Source: Neocallimastix lanati (nom. inval.) (Eukaryota; Neocallimastigomycota; Neocallimastigomycetes; Neocallimastigales; Neocallimastigaceae). From it: a DNA stretch of 64,000 nt. Under the pieces are notes generated by a model, which had not been told where the DNA came from, made no database searches, and saw only the letters and a program-made list of their open reading frames with translations. Of the stretch, positions 42,103 to 53,740 are shown piece after piece (the stretch's first letter is position 1; each line of letters opens with the position of its first letter). A program made the position numbers and the translations under genes. Location: positions 334,001-398,000 of the forward strand of contig JACVTC010000125.1 of the NCBI GenBank assembly GCA_016946835.1, read 5' to 3'.

Positions 42103-45092
42103 TTAAAAGCAGCTATCCTTAATACTACACCACTATTATTTTTTAAAAATAATATAAAAAAAAAGTAATTAATATTTATTTATACATATATATATTTTTA
42201 CTTTTCAAATAATTTATTAAAATATTCCATATATATATACATAAAAAATTTAATAAATATATAAATAATTAATAATTAATACATACATTTCCATTTTCAA
42301 CACCCCATTTACCGTCAGCATCAGTTAAGTATACATCACAGGTTTGACAGCATGGGTATCCGTTCTTTTGATTTGGACATTCGTAACTATTAACGTCACA
42401 TTGAACACCACACCTAATTTTTTTTTTAAAAAAAAAAAAGATAATCATTTCAAAATATTAAAAACTAATTAATAATAATAATAATAATTGTATTTAAATT
42501 ATATTATAACAAATAAAGTTTTAATGATTTACCATTCACCGTTTTCAACACCCCAAGCACCATCATTATCAGTAACAACAACAGCAGTATTACAACCTCT
42601 AGAACAACATTTGTAACCTAATTTTGATGACCAGCATTCAGTTGTTTCTTTTGGTTGTTCACTGCTACCTTGCTTTTTTTTGTTTTCAAGAGCAAACTGG
42701 TTAACACCAATAACTGGAACAGTGTTATCTTCATAACTAGTATTTGGAGTGTATGGTGGAAGTGGATTACCAATGTGATGGTGGGCCATTCTATCGGTAA
42801 CTCTTTCAATATAATTATCTTCGACGTATGGGAAGTATTTTGGTTCTGGTCTTGGTTCAATTAATTTATGAGTTTTGTCATCAATACCATAGTAGGCAGC
42901 AACAGTATTGTAACGACGACGGATCCAATCCTTAAGACCGAAAGCCTTAACGTAATCCTTAGTATCATAGAGGTAAGTGTATTCACAGTTTTCATAAAAG
43001 TCATCCATTGTCCAGTTAGCTTGCTTTGGACAGACTTTGCTATTTATTTTATTTTATTTATTTATTTATTTATTTTTATTTATTTATTTATGAATTATAT
43101 CATCGATATAATAAAAAAATATGCATATATTATTTAATAATTAGTATATATTAATTTTTTTAATAAATATACTACTACTTGATATCTAATATATTTATAA
43201 AAATTTTGTTAAAAAAAAAAAAAAAAGATTAAAATTATATACTTTATTTTTCCTGCACCAGTTTCAATATTCTTCTTAATGTATGGTTCAACTAATTTCT
43301 TAAGTTCATCAATACGTGGAAGTAAAGTATCTGGATTGAAAACTTTACTAACAACATCACCAATAATTTCACGGAATCTAGTATCATCATCATGAACTAA
43401 AATCTTAATAATTGGATGTTCTAATTCAAAGTCCTTGAAAGCAATGGCTGGGAATTGAATGTTATCACCAGCAGTGGTGTAGGACTTACTGCTGAATTGA
43501 TCACTCCATAAACAAGCTCCTAAATCAAGATCGAAATCGTATGGAAGATAAACCCAAATACCATTTGGTTGTTGGTACCAGTATAAATTGTGACCGAATG
43601 GACCTAAGAAGTGATCCCAAGAACCAACTAAATATTCCCAAGCAACACTATTTTAATAAAATATTTTTAATAATATATATAAACAATTAATTTTTCATAT
43701 TTATAATAGATAAATTTTTTTAAACATATTAAAAATTAATAATTATATATATATTAAACATGAATATTTCATAATTTTTACTATTTTAAGAAGTTATCAA
43801 CATCCAAGAATTTTTCTAAATCAGCTCTAGTCTTAGAAGCGTTAACTTGATCAACAAATTTCTTTTTTTTTTTAATATAAATGGTTAAACATAAAAAATA
43901 AATAAAAATTAATTTAATGTTTTTTTAACAAAGACTATTACATATTAGTAATTTTATAGATTATTACATTAAATGGTTCCTTATAATCGAGGAATTCATT
44001 ATAGGCATTAAGACAGGCAGTTTTGGCAGTATTATTATCAATTCTAATACTATCAATCTTACATTGATATAATGTTTTAACTTCTTCTCCAACTTCACCA
44101 AAGTTTCTAGTAATCCAACTCTTTTTAATAGAATCAGAAATAACCCAGCTACAAATTATTTTTTAAACATAATTTTTTTAATAAATAATATTATATTTAA
44201 AAAAAAAACTATAATTCATCTACTTCTATTTATCTATCTATTTATTTATCTATCTATCTCTCTATATATATATAAATAATAGTTAAAATATTAGATAGGA
44301 TATAATCATTTTTACTTACAATCCCATGTATTGATTATTAATATATAATTCAGTGTAACCACTATCAGTAGTGATTAAACCACTCTTAAGAAGAATTTCA
44401 GAAGTAAGCTTAGTACGCATGTAAGTTGGATCACGTTGTTCACTTCTTAAACGGAATTGTTTAGTACCATGTAAAGTTTTACCACTTCCCTTAATTTTAA
44501 AGTTGTAACCTGGTCTAGAAAATTCCATTGAGGATTTACCACCTAATCTAAATTCAATTTTGTATTCTTCTTCTTTTCTAATATATATATATTATATAAG
44601 AATATTTAAAATTTTATTATTTTATATATTAATATTTTTGTTGTAATTTTTTATCAATATATAATTATTAATTTTTTAAATATTAATGATAAAAAAAATG
44701 GAACAATTATTTATTTATTAATTTTTTTTTAAATAAATAAATTTACCCATCTAAGATGAACTTCATTTTAGCATCGTATTCTGGAATTTCATGTACATCA
44801 ACTCTACTTTTTACTTGAGCAAATTGAACAATTTCGTTCCATTCTTGGTCAGTTAAAGTGACATGAATTTGAGGAACTTTATTCTCTATCATTGAATAAA
44901 ATTCAGTTCTTTCAACATTATCCCAATACTTAGCACTAACGGATAATGCTATTCATATTATTTTTTTTTTTTAATATATATAATATTAAATAATTAGCTA
45001 TATATATTTATTTTTTAATGTTTCTATGTATAAACATTAATAATAAGCCTACCAAAAGCAGAAACGATAGTAAATAATTTTGTAAATTTCAT
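42103..45092 (-). CDS. Secreted CotH-family protein with two fungal dockerins
   Basis: Nine exons with GT-AG introns: 45053-45092, 44747-44948, 44320-44577, 43968-44148, 43782-43861, 43243-43647, 42533-43039, 42287-42413 and 42103-42132. Together they give 1830 nt, an exact 609 codons plus stop. The protein starts [19 protein letters not shown] (signal peptide). Residues of about 30-450 form a CotH-like kinase-fold domain ([50 protein letters not shown]). The C terminus carries two Cys-rich dockerins ([16 protein letters not shown] with [25 protein letters not shown] with WGVENGNWC). In gut fungi such dockerins attach secreted proteins to cellulosome complexes; CotH homologues phosphorylate proteins in Bacillus spores and act at the cell surface in Mucorales. 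Whether this one is catalytic is not shown. The gene looks intact and is the best-supported host gene in the window. Confidence 0.93.
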
Positions 45093-45153
45093 TTTATTAT
45101 TTATTATATTCTTTTAAAAATTATTTCTTATAGAATATATATAAAATGTATTA

Positions 45154-45188
<35 letters not shown>

Positions 45189-46412
45189 AGCGAAATAAAT
45201 TTCTTTTATAGTATTTTTTATCTTTCTTATTTATTAATTTTAGTCTATTAGCGTATTAATTGTCAACTTATTTTAATTTATCTATATATAATATATAAAT
45301 TTAATACATAAATTATACTCGTAATAATTAAATAAATAAATATAAACCTATAATTTAATATTTATAATTTTTGTTTTAATTAAGACCTTAATTTTTATTC
45401 TAAAAAAAAAAATTTTTTTATTTTTGTATTCGATTTATTAATCAATAAATGGAATATAAAAATAAAAAATTTTTTTTTCCATATAAATTTATAAATTTAT
45501 TATTTTATTATAAAATAATCTTTTTTTTTTAATTATTCTTTTTTTATTATATTTGATAATCTAAATAAATAAAAAAAAAAAAAAAAAAGAAAAAAAAATA
45601 GACTTGAGTAACTTCAAAAAAAAAAAAAGAAAAAAAATTTTCTACATTCCTTGTATATAATTGAAACAAAAGAAAAATTTTTTATTTATTTATTTATTTA
45701 TTATTTATTTATTAAATATAATTATCATAAATTATTTTAATAAAAAAATTAATTTAATTTTTTTATTAAATATAATTTAATTTAATTATGGAAAGATAAA
45801 AAAAAAAAAAGTAAAAAATTTTTTAATTTATTTTTAATAATCCATTGTCTTATAAACCTAATGTTTTAATTTTTTAAAATTTTATTTTTTATTTTTTTTT
45901 TTATTATTTGTGTTTTTTGTATCATGGAATAACTTAAAAATGATTCATCCATAATCCGTTCAATCTAAATTATTATAATTTATAAAAATTATTTATATTA
46001 TTTATCTTTTTGTATATTAAAAAAATAAAAAAATTAATTATTAATGTATCTATTAATAATATATATAATATAATAATATAAATAAATTTATATAAAGTAG
46101 TTTTTTATTTTATTATAAAAATGTAATGAAAAAAATTTTTTTCTATTATCTTCGAAATATATTTTAAATCTAATAAACTGTAATTGCTGAACATTCATTG
46201 GTTGAATAATATATTTTATATTAGAATGTAATACTTCAAACCATTTTACAGATATTTATGTAAAGGTTAATCATCAAAAAATTTTTATGTTTAAAAACTT
46301 TAATAAATAAAAAATATATAAAACATTTTAATTAATATAGGAAAATATTTATATATATATAAAACATTTAATTAATGTAAAAGAAAAAAAAAAAAGACGA
46401 TCTTTAATACTG
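45093..46412. other. 5' flank of the CotH gene, A/T homopolymers, no gene seen
   Basis: The sequence upstream of the CotH start contains poly-A/T runs and no open frame. No recognisable promoter element was identified. Confidence 0.5.
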
Positions 46413-46640
46413 TATTTAAATATATCAAACTTATAATTCATATAAGAATTTAAATATATCAAACTTTTAATTTATATAAAAGATTTACTTCAATATAACA
46501 AATTTTTAGTTCATATAAGAAATTTGCTTAAATATATTGATCTTTTATTTCATATAAAAGATTTGCTTCAATATATCAAAATTTAAATTCATATTTGATA
46601 TTTGCTTAAATATATTGATCTTTCAATAAATATAATATTT
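46413..46640 (+). repeat. Degenerate tandem repeat, about six 38-bp units
   Basis: Units follow the pattern TTTGCTTAAATATATCAAAC, then TTTTAATTCATATAAGA, with substitutions (TTGATC for CAAAC in some). Starts are near 46413, 46452, 46487, 46526, 46565 and 46604. The repeats are old, judging by their divergence. Confidence 0.75.
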
Positions 46641-47099
46641 CCTTGATAAAATTGAAGAATTTTATATTTATTAAATGTGGTAAATTTAAAAGAATTAAAT
46701 ATAAAAATTTTTTAATATATTTATTCAATTCAATATTTTAATTATTCTAACCATAATAATAATAATATAATATATTAGAATATGACAAAACTTTAATTAT
46801 TAATATATTAATATAATAATAATTAATATAAAATTAATTAAAATAAATTTAAATTAATATATATCTGGCTTGATAAATTATAACTATATATTTAATTCTT
46901 TAATTCTATATAAAATATTTTATTATATAAATTTTACTACTTTATTTTATTATATTTTTTATGCTAATATTATTAAATAGTTTAAAATAACATAAAGTCA
47001 AATTAATTGAGCAATAATACATAAAAATATAAATATTTTGCACTTTTTCCTGTTTTATTTATTTATTCTGTATTTTATATTATTTTTTTATATCATTTT

Positions 47100-47130
<31 letters not shown>

Positions 47131-47447
47131 ATTAAATATGTCCATAATAAATAATATCGTTTTTAAGATTTAAATTTAAATTGAAAATTCTTTGATTCTT
47201 CAAATTTTTAGGGGTTAATTATATGGTGTAACATAGAACATAATTACGTCACTATAAAATGTTTATGATAATAAACTTTAAATTTTTAAATAATATTTAT
47301 ATTTATTAAACTTTAAAATTCATATAAAAATTTTAAGGACCTATTAGTTGATATATACAACAAATATAAAATAATTTTATAATACATATAAGATTAAATA
47401 AAAATAATATTATTAAATTATAATAACAATAATAATAATAATAATAA
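46641..47447. other. AT-rich sequence, no gene seen
   Basis: No coding frame. A slightly GC-richer stretch near 47205-47260 contains ATTACGTCACT, a word resembling bZIP/CRE sites, but nothing connects it to a gene. ATAA simple repeats occur at 47098-47127. Confidence 0.4.
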
Positions 47448-47826
47448 TACCCACTGATCTTAGAATAAAAGTTGTAGGTTTGGAGAAATCATACTAGGAT
47501 AGTTAGTATGATTTTTCCAAGAACTTAATTTATCTAATTTCATATAATTCTCCACAGCAGAATAATGATAAATCCTCTAAAGCAATATAATTATTGCATT
47601 CCTAATGGAAGATTTACTAGATTTTTACAATCCAACTTGTAAGAGGTTGTTGACGAGAGTCAGATAAGTTTAGTAGGAAAACTTACGGTGAGGATGTATC
47701 AATTCCATTGCTAAATAAAACCAATAAATCAATCCAGTAGAAAGATCACCATTTTTAATACGAAGTGATTGGATTATCATAAAGAGTTTCATAATAAGTT
47801 ATAGGGATAATCGAATCCGGCAGTTA
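47448..47826. other. Unexplained GC-enriched island, decayed coding or structured RNA
   Basis: About 380 bases of clearly higher GC lie between simple repeats. The minus strand has protein-like stretches in two frames (LPDSIIPITYYETLYDNPIT; GDLSTGLIYWFYLAMELIHP; SSWKNHTNYPSMISPNLQLL) broken by stops, suggesting a decayed gene I do not recognise. The plus strand has good hairpins: GGAGAAATCATACTA with TAGTATGATTTTTCC (47481-47519) and AAGTTT/AAACTT near 47668-47686. Both readings are open. Confidence 0.4.
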
Positions 47827-48523
47827 AAGAAAAAAAAATAATAATAACAAAAATAATAAATATAGTAATAAAGAATAATAAAGAATTCATAATAATTGTT
47901 AATTTAAAATTCAAATTAAAATAAAATAAAATAAAATAAAAATAAAAATAAATAAAAAAAAAAAAAAAAAAAAAACATAAAATAAAGTATACAAAATGAA
48001 AAAATAAAATGATAATAAATGTTGATTTTTAAACAAAGAAATATTAATATAAAAATTTTATGTCATGTCACAATGGTCTTTAATATTAATAATCATCATC
48101 TTATTAATATGATTAATGTTTAAAATTTTTTATTTAAAAGTACTTTAAAAAAATTATTAGCCTATAAAAATGATAATAATAATAATAATAATAATAAAAA
48201 GTTCAACCACATGTTAATACCAATATTTGATATTTCCAATTATTATTAAGGAAAAGTAATGTTATAAATTTTAATATAATATTGATATAATATTGATATA
48301 ATATAAATAACAAAAAAAAATTGGTAAAGTGGAAAAAAAAAAATTTTTTTATGAGAGATGGATATATACATAAACGCATTCACAAACTTTAAAAATATGA
48401 ATTCTACTTAAAATGAATATATATAAATTATTATTAATTAATGTATATAATATTGATATAATAATATATACTAATACTAATGCTATATATTCTAATTAAT
48501 ATACATGGAAGTAGGTTAAGGGG

Positions 48524-48555
<32 letters not shown>

Positions 48556-48888
48556 ATATTAAACATAAAAAGTTGTATATAGCTAAATATAATATAATAT
48601 ATGTAAATAATAATATTATATTCGTATATTCGTATATATAGCATAAATGCATATTTCGTATTTATATATTTATATATATAGAATTCATGTATTAAAGTAA
48701 TATAGTATTATATTATATACTATATTACATATTGTATACATCAAGTATATAAGTATATAATTAATATAGAGAGTACAATTAATATTTATTAAATATATAT
48801 GTATATTAGTACATATAAAAATAATATGAAAAAATATAAAATAATCATAAATATAAATATAAATACAAATATAAATATTGTTCAAAGT
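47827..48888. other. AT-rich sequence with simple repeats, no gene seen
   Basis: AAT and AAATA repeats, a poly-A run at 48523-48549 and TATATA-rich DNA. The apparent minus-strand frames are translated repeats without domains. Confidence 0.6.
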
Positions 48889-49160
48889 TGTGGGTTCAGA
48901 GATAACGAAGATAATACGTATTATATATTTATTTAATATCTTTATTTATTTATTTATTTATTTATTATTTTTAATAATACATTTATACTTTTTATTTCCG
49001 AAAAAAAAAACAGGAAAAAAAACACTAAACAAAAACAATAATAAAATTTAATTAAACTATGAAAACTATAAATAAATAAAGTTGTAATTAATGAAGCTTG
49101 ATGTGGCGTATTAGTTATGATATACATAATGTTAATATGAAATTGCTAATACTTAACACT
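48889..49160 (+). repeat. Dispersed repeat, copy 2 of 2 (about 260 bp)
   Basis: It is similar to 38713-38985 in the same orientation, with shared blocks GAAGATAATACG, TTTTTAATAATACATTTATA, AATAAAGTTGTAATTAATGA and GCTTGATGTGGCGTATTA. The two copies lie 10.2 kb apart, one on each side of the CotH gene. Confidence 0.75.
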
Positions 49161-49324
49161 CCTTACATTTGCATTACATATATTCAAAAAAAATGAATGT
49201 GGTCCAAAACGCCAATTTTTTTTTTGAAATTTTAATAAGCTATCTATTTATTTGTGGCTTTTAAAATTTATATTATAACGCCATAAAATTTAATATAATT
49301 TTAAGTAAAAAAGAAATAAATGTA

Positions 49325-49355
<31 letters not shown>

Positions 49356-49422
49356 AAATTAAAAAGGTCAATAAAAAATAAAATATTTTTATATAATTTT
49401 TTTTTTTTTTTTTGACAATCAT

Positions 49423-49461
49423 GTTATAAGGAAAATGATAAATAATTATTTTCCTTATAAC
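49423..49461. repeat. Perfect 14-bp hairpin
   Basis: GTTATAAGGAAAAT (49423-49436), an 11-base loop, and ATTTTCCTTATAAC (49448-49461), an exact complement. Confidence 0.75.
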
Positions 49462-50180
49462 CTTATCTTTATATATTTTATTATTAATATTTATATTATA
49501 TTTTTATATTTTATATTTTATTATTGATATTATATTTTTATATTTTTCTATTAATATTATATTTTTATATTTTTAAATTTTTATATTTTATTGTTAATAT
49601 CAATATAATATTTTTATATTTTATTATTAAAAAATTGTGGTTTGAATGTTTAACTAATTTAAATAATATTTTATAAATATTATTTTATAATAAATAATTA
49701 TGAAATGACAGAGGAATTTCCAAAAGAAAAATTCATTAAAATTCTTTCATACAAAAACTTATAACTAAATTTATTAATTAAAACTTTATAATTATTAAAA
49801 AGTTAAAATGTTTATATACTTGATAAAATTTATGTAGTTTAAATAAATATTCTATAATTTTATTATTATAATTAATTTTATTAATAATTGTTTAAATATT
49901 TTATTAATATTTTTTTTTAAAATAAATAAACCTATATTTTTATACTTTATTATTAATATCAATAATATATTTTTATATTTTTATATTTTATTATTAATAT
50001 TAATAATTAATTTTATTAATAATTGTTTAAATATTTTATTAATATTTTTTTTAAATAAATAAATCTATATAATTGTTAAAGTATTTTATTAATATATATA
50101 TATATATTTTTTTTTACAAAAAATAAACCTTTTAATTGTTTGAATATTTTATTTTATTTTTTTTTTTTTTGAAAAAAAAT

Positions 50181-50388
50181 GGGAGAGTTGCATTTCGCCA
50201 GGTTGCATTTCGACAAGTAAAGTATTGATATAAATAAATGAATAAATAAATAAATATTAATTCAAAAAATATTTTTTTTAAAAATTGTTTTTATGCGATA
50301 TTAATAATATTTAATTTTATTTATTGATTTATTTATTTAATAATTTTCAATCTGGCGAAATGCAATCTGGCGAAATGCCCCACACCCT
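50181..50388. mobile_element. MITE of about 208 bp with doubled GCATTTCG termini
   Basis: The left end carries GCATTTCGCCAGGTT followed by GCATTTCGAC. The right end, reverse complemented, carries GCATTTCGCCAGATT twice in tandem. Each terminus starts GGGAG or AGGGTG. The interior is short A/T sequence. An A-rich octamer (AAAAAAAT) on both flanks could be the target duplication. The core motif matches the MULE at 51.5 kb, which is the likely source of transposase. Confidence 0.65.
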
Positions 50389-51082
50389 AAAAAAATATTT
50401 ATTTTTATCTAACCATTATAATTTATTTAATTATTCACTTAATAAAATTTAAGAAAAAAATTACAAATTAATAATACAACAAAATAGTATCATATAACTA
50501 TTAATTTAAAAAGCCTCAAAATTTGATATATCACGTGAAAAAATTGGCGTTTAGGACGAGTGTGTGTCATTTCGCAAAATTTTAATAAATAGATAAATAA
50601 ATAATATAATAAATAAATAAATAAATAATAAAAAAATAAAAAAAAAAGAATTATAAAATATATTAAGTATAAAATATAAAAATATAAAATAAAATAAAAA
50701 AAAAATATAAAGTATATAACTAAAAAAAATATAAAATATAAAATATAAAATATAAAATATAAAATAAAAATAAAAAATAAAAAAAAAATATATATATATA
50801 TATATAAAATAAAAAATAAAATAAAATAAAATAAAAAAAATATAAAAAATAAAAAATGAAAATAAAAAATAAAAAAAAATAAAAAAAATATAAAAAATAT
50901 GAAATAAAAATATAAAATATAAAATATAAAATAAAAAAAAAATATAAAATATAAAATATAAAATATAAAATAAAAAAAAAATATAAAATATAAAATATAA
51001 AATATAAAATAAAAAAATAGATACCACCTAAAATCATCCTAATTTTGTGCTACTTTTAACTCCCTTTTTTATGATGTCCTCA

Positions 51083-51121
<39 letters not shown>

Positions 51122-51483
51122 GAATTATTTATAAATATTTCTTTTATTAAAAAAATTTATTAGCAATTTAAGATTTTTAAAATACTGCGCAAGGACTTAA
51201 AAGGTGTAAAATGATCAATTAATTATTTAAATATTATTTTTTAATATTTTTTTTAATAATTATATTTTAAATTTAACAATTATAATTTAAATTATTATCC
51301 TTTACATCTTTTAAATTATTAATACTTATTTTTTATATATATATAAAATTCTTATATATATTTTAAAAAATTATAAAACGTTTAAAACATATGATAAAAT
51401 ATTTTATTTTTTTAAAGCGTTAATTCTAATGAATATTTATTATTATATAATGTATATTTAATATATATATGTCCATATATATG

Positions 51484-53406
51484 GGAGTATTGCATTTCGA
51501 CATAATTTATGTTTGATCATTTATTCATGTATTACAATGTGGCTTGTAAAAATAAATGAATAGGAATAGGGTTAAATTTATTTTTATTTTTATTTTTATT
51601 TTTATTTTTTTTAATTTTAAAAACATTTACAGTAAAAAAAAATATATATATATAATAAAGTAAATAAAAAATAAATATAAAAAAAAAAAAAAGTAAAATA
51701 TAAAAGTAAAATATAAAATAAAAAAAAAAGTATTAAATAAAATATAAAATAAAAAAAAAATTATAAAATAAAATATAAGATAAAAAAAAATAAATAATAA
51801 AGTAAAGTATAAAATAAAAAATAAAAAAAAAAAAAAAAAAAAGAATAAAATAAAATAAAATATAAGATAAAAAAAAATAGATTAAAACAAAAAAAATTAA
51901 AATATAAAAAATAAAACTTTTAATTTAAAATATTTATAATAAATGGATGATCAATTAGAAATAAGTGAAACTAATAAAGAAAAAAACCAAATCATTGTAA
52001 ATAGAAAATATAAATTTAATTTATGGTATATAACGAATAATACAAAAATATTCCAATGTACTAAATATAAAACAGTTAAAAAATGTAAATCTTACATTAT
52101 TCTAAATGATAATAATAAAGTAATAAAATATGAAAACAAACATACTCATCCAGGAAAAGAATATGATGCATCTGTATCAATAGTAAAATATAAAATGAAA
52201 AATGAAATTAGAAAAACCTCAATCCCATTTGATATAAATCCAAAACATATATAATGAAATATTTGAAGAAATTGGATTGATATGCCCTGAATATAATTCA
52301 ATTAAATCCCAAATATCAAGATATATTAAAAAACAACTACCTCCTGATATATCAAAATTTAATGAAATTCCAGATAAATCTGAATATTATATAAACGAAA
52401 GAGATGAAAATTTTATGATATACAAAAATTCTAATATTATAATTTTTCAATCATCATTCCCCATTCCAAACAGAATTATCTATAAAATACAACGAAGATA
52501 TGTTTGCTGATGGTACATTTTATATTGCTCCAATATTTGGTTATCAAGTGTTTATAACAAGAGTATTTGCTCCAGAAATAAATAGTTTTTATACTATATC
52601 ACTATCTATATTAAATAATAAAGAACAAGCAACCTATGAATTGTTATTTGAAGAATTAAAAAAGAATGAAAGTAATTATAATAATAATATTATAGTTATA
52701 CCAAAAATTTTGCATTGTGATTTTGAAAAAAGTATATTCAATGCTTCCATTAAAATATTTCATAATATTACTATTAAATATTGTGTATGGCATTATAAAA
52801 GATCGTTTGAAGTTCAAAAAAATAAATTATGTTATAATGAAGTTGAAAATAATCATAAAATTTATGTGTTATATAAAGCTATTACAAATTTTCCTTTTAT
52901 AAATCCTGAATATATATTTGATATTTATAATTATATTAAAATTATATGTCAAATATATAATTATTTCAATTTTTTAAATTTTTTGGAATATTTTAATAAG
53001 ACTTATTTATATAAATGTGATATTCAATATTGAAATTATTAATTTAATAATAAAATATATAATTTTATTTATTTTATTTGGATAAAATAAAATGGAAAGG
53101 TTTTATTATTAAAATATTTAATAATAAAATATAATAATAAAATAAAATTAAAAAAAATAAAAATAAAATAAAATTCTCAACAGAAAACTTATTTATTCTT
53201 TTTTTGTTTTTATTTTATTTTTTTAATGCTAAAATACATTTATTCTTTTATTTATTCTTTTTTTTGTTTTTATTTTATTTTTTTAATGCTAAAAAACAAT
53301 AAATAAAAATATACGTTGAAAATAGTGGCGTATTACATATATTATACACATTGTACAAAATTTTATGATGATTATACATAAATTATGTCGAAATGCTTCA
53401 CATTCC
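51484..53406 (+). mobile_element. MULE-type DNA transposon, 1.9 kb, with TIRs and 9-bp TSD
   Basis: The left end GGAGTATTGCATTTCGACAT continues AATTTATG; the right end, reverse complemented, is GGAATGTGAAGCATTTCGAC continuing ATAATTTATG, giving inverted termini of about 35 bp. ATATATATG flanks both ends (51475-51483 and 53407-53415), a 9-bp duplication as expected for Mutator-like elements, although its TA-rich nature lowers the weight. It encodes one transposase, now frameshifted. Confidence 0.75.
51943..53033 (+). pseudogene. MULE transposase with FLYWCH-like zinc finger, frameshifted
   Basis: The N-terminal part (51943-52254) has a FLYWCH/WRKY-GCM1-like finger: LWYITNNTKIFQCTKYKTVK, a second Cys in KKCKSYI and HTHPG, consistent with CCHH zinc binding and DNA recognition. 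The catalytic part (52500-53033) has FADGTFYIAPIFGYQVF (first Asp), ILHCDFEKSIFNA (second Asp) and CVWHYKRSF, the CX2H-like signature of MULE transposases. The frame shifts near 52250 and again between 52450 and 52500, and the protein ends earlier than usual for the family (about 360 residues), so this copy is not expected to be active. Confidence 0.8.
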
Positions 53407-53415
53407 ATATATATG

Positions 53416-53740
53416 TATATTTTTTTTTAAAAATTTAATTTTAAAATTTATTTATTTATTATAGTTTTATATATTTATTTTTATTTATTTAGTTTTTTAT
53501 TTAAATTATATATATTATTTATTTATTTTATTATTAATTTATTTATTTATTAAAAATTTTGCGAAATGAAACTTTTTATGTAGATTTTCCGAAATGAAAC
53601 TTTCCGAAATGAAATTTTGCGAAATGCTCCTCCCCCCGTTTAGGACCTCTCCCAAAAAAAAATTTTTTTTTTTTTATTAATAAATTTTTATTAATAATTT
53701 TTTTTTTTTTTAATCAAAAATAAAATCAGTGAAATTTTTC
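53416..53740. other. CATTTCG repeat cluster and A/T flank
   Basis: At 53560-53625 the word CGAAATG occurs four times at 16-27-base spacing (GCGAAATG, CCGAAATG, CCGAAATG, GCGAAATG), then a C-run and GTTTAGGACC. This is the reiterated terminus of the outer element. No gene. Confidence 0.6.

Larger units (their letters stand above)
49202..50557. mobile_element. Possible TIR element of 1.36 kb (GTCCAAAACGCCAATTTTTT ends)
   Basis: The left end GTCCAAAACGCCAATTTTTT (49202) is mirrored by AAAAAATTGGCGTTTAGGAC at 50538-50557 with one mismatch. The interior is non-coding A/T sequence and contains a hairpin (49423-49461) and a small MITE (50181-50388). It may be a non-autonomous DNA transposon. The related word GTTTAGGAC also occurs at 53636, outside this element. 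Confidence 0.45.
50558..53630. mobile_element. Outer CATTTCG-ended element hosting the MULE
   Basis: GTGTCATTTCGCAAAATTTT followed by AATAAATA at 50564-50590 is mirrored at 53550-53625, where the reverse complement reads GCATTTCGCAAAATTTC plus further CATTTCGGAAA units and CATTTCGCAAAATTTTTAAT. The MULE at 51484-53406 sits inside, so one element seems to have inserted into a related one. The interior left of the MULE (50630-51480) is ATAAAATATAAA low-complexity sequence without genes. Confidence 0.5.

Noticed and set aside
42618-42864. Frames on both strands inside the CotH gene
   Set aside because: Shadows of the dockerin-bearing exon; the nine-exon model accounts for the region in one frame.
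47205-47260. ATTACGTCACT as a regulatory CRE/bZIP site
   Set aside because: A single word with no adjacent gene; could easily be chance.
47448-47826. Mitochondrial DNA insertion or rRNA fragment
   Set aside because: Gut fungi carry hydrogenosomes without a genome, and no rRNA signature could be recognised; left as unexplained.
50551-51037. Two overlapping minus-strand hydrophobic frames
   Set aside because: Translated ATAAAATATAAA low-complexity sequence, with no domain and no non-repeat residues.
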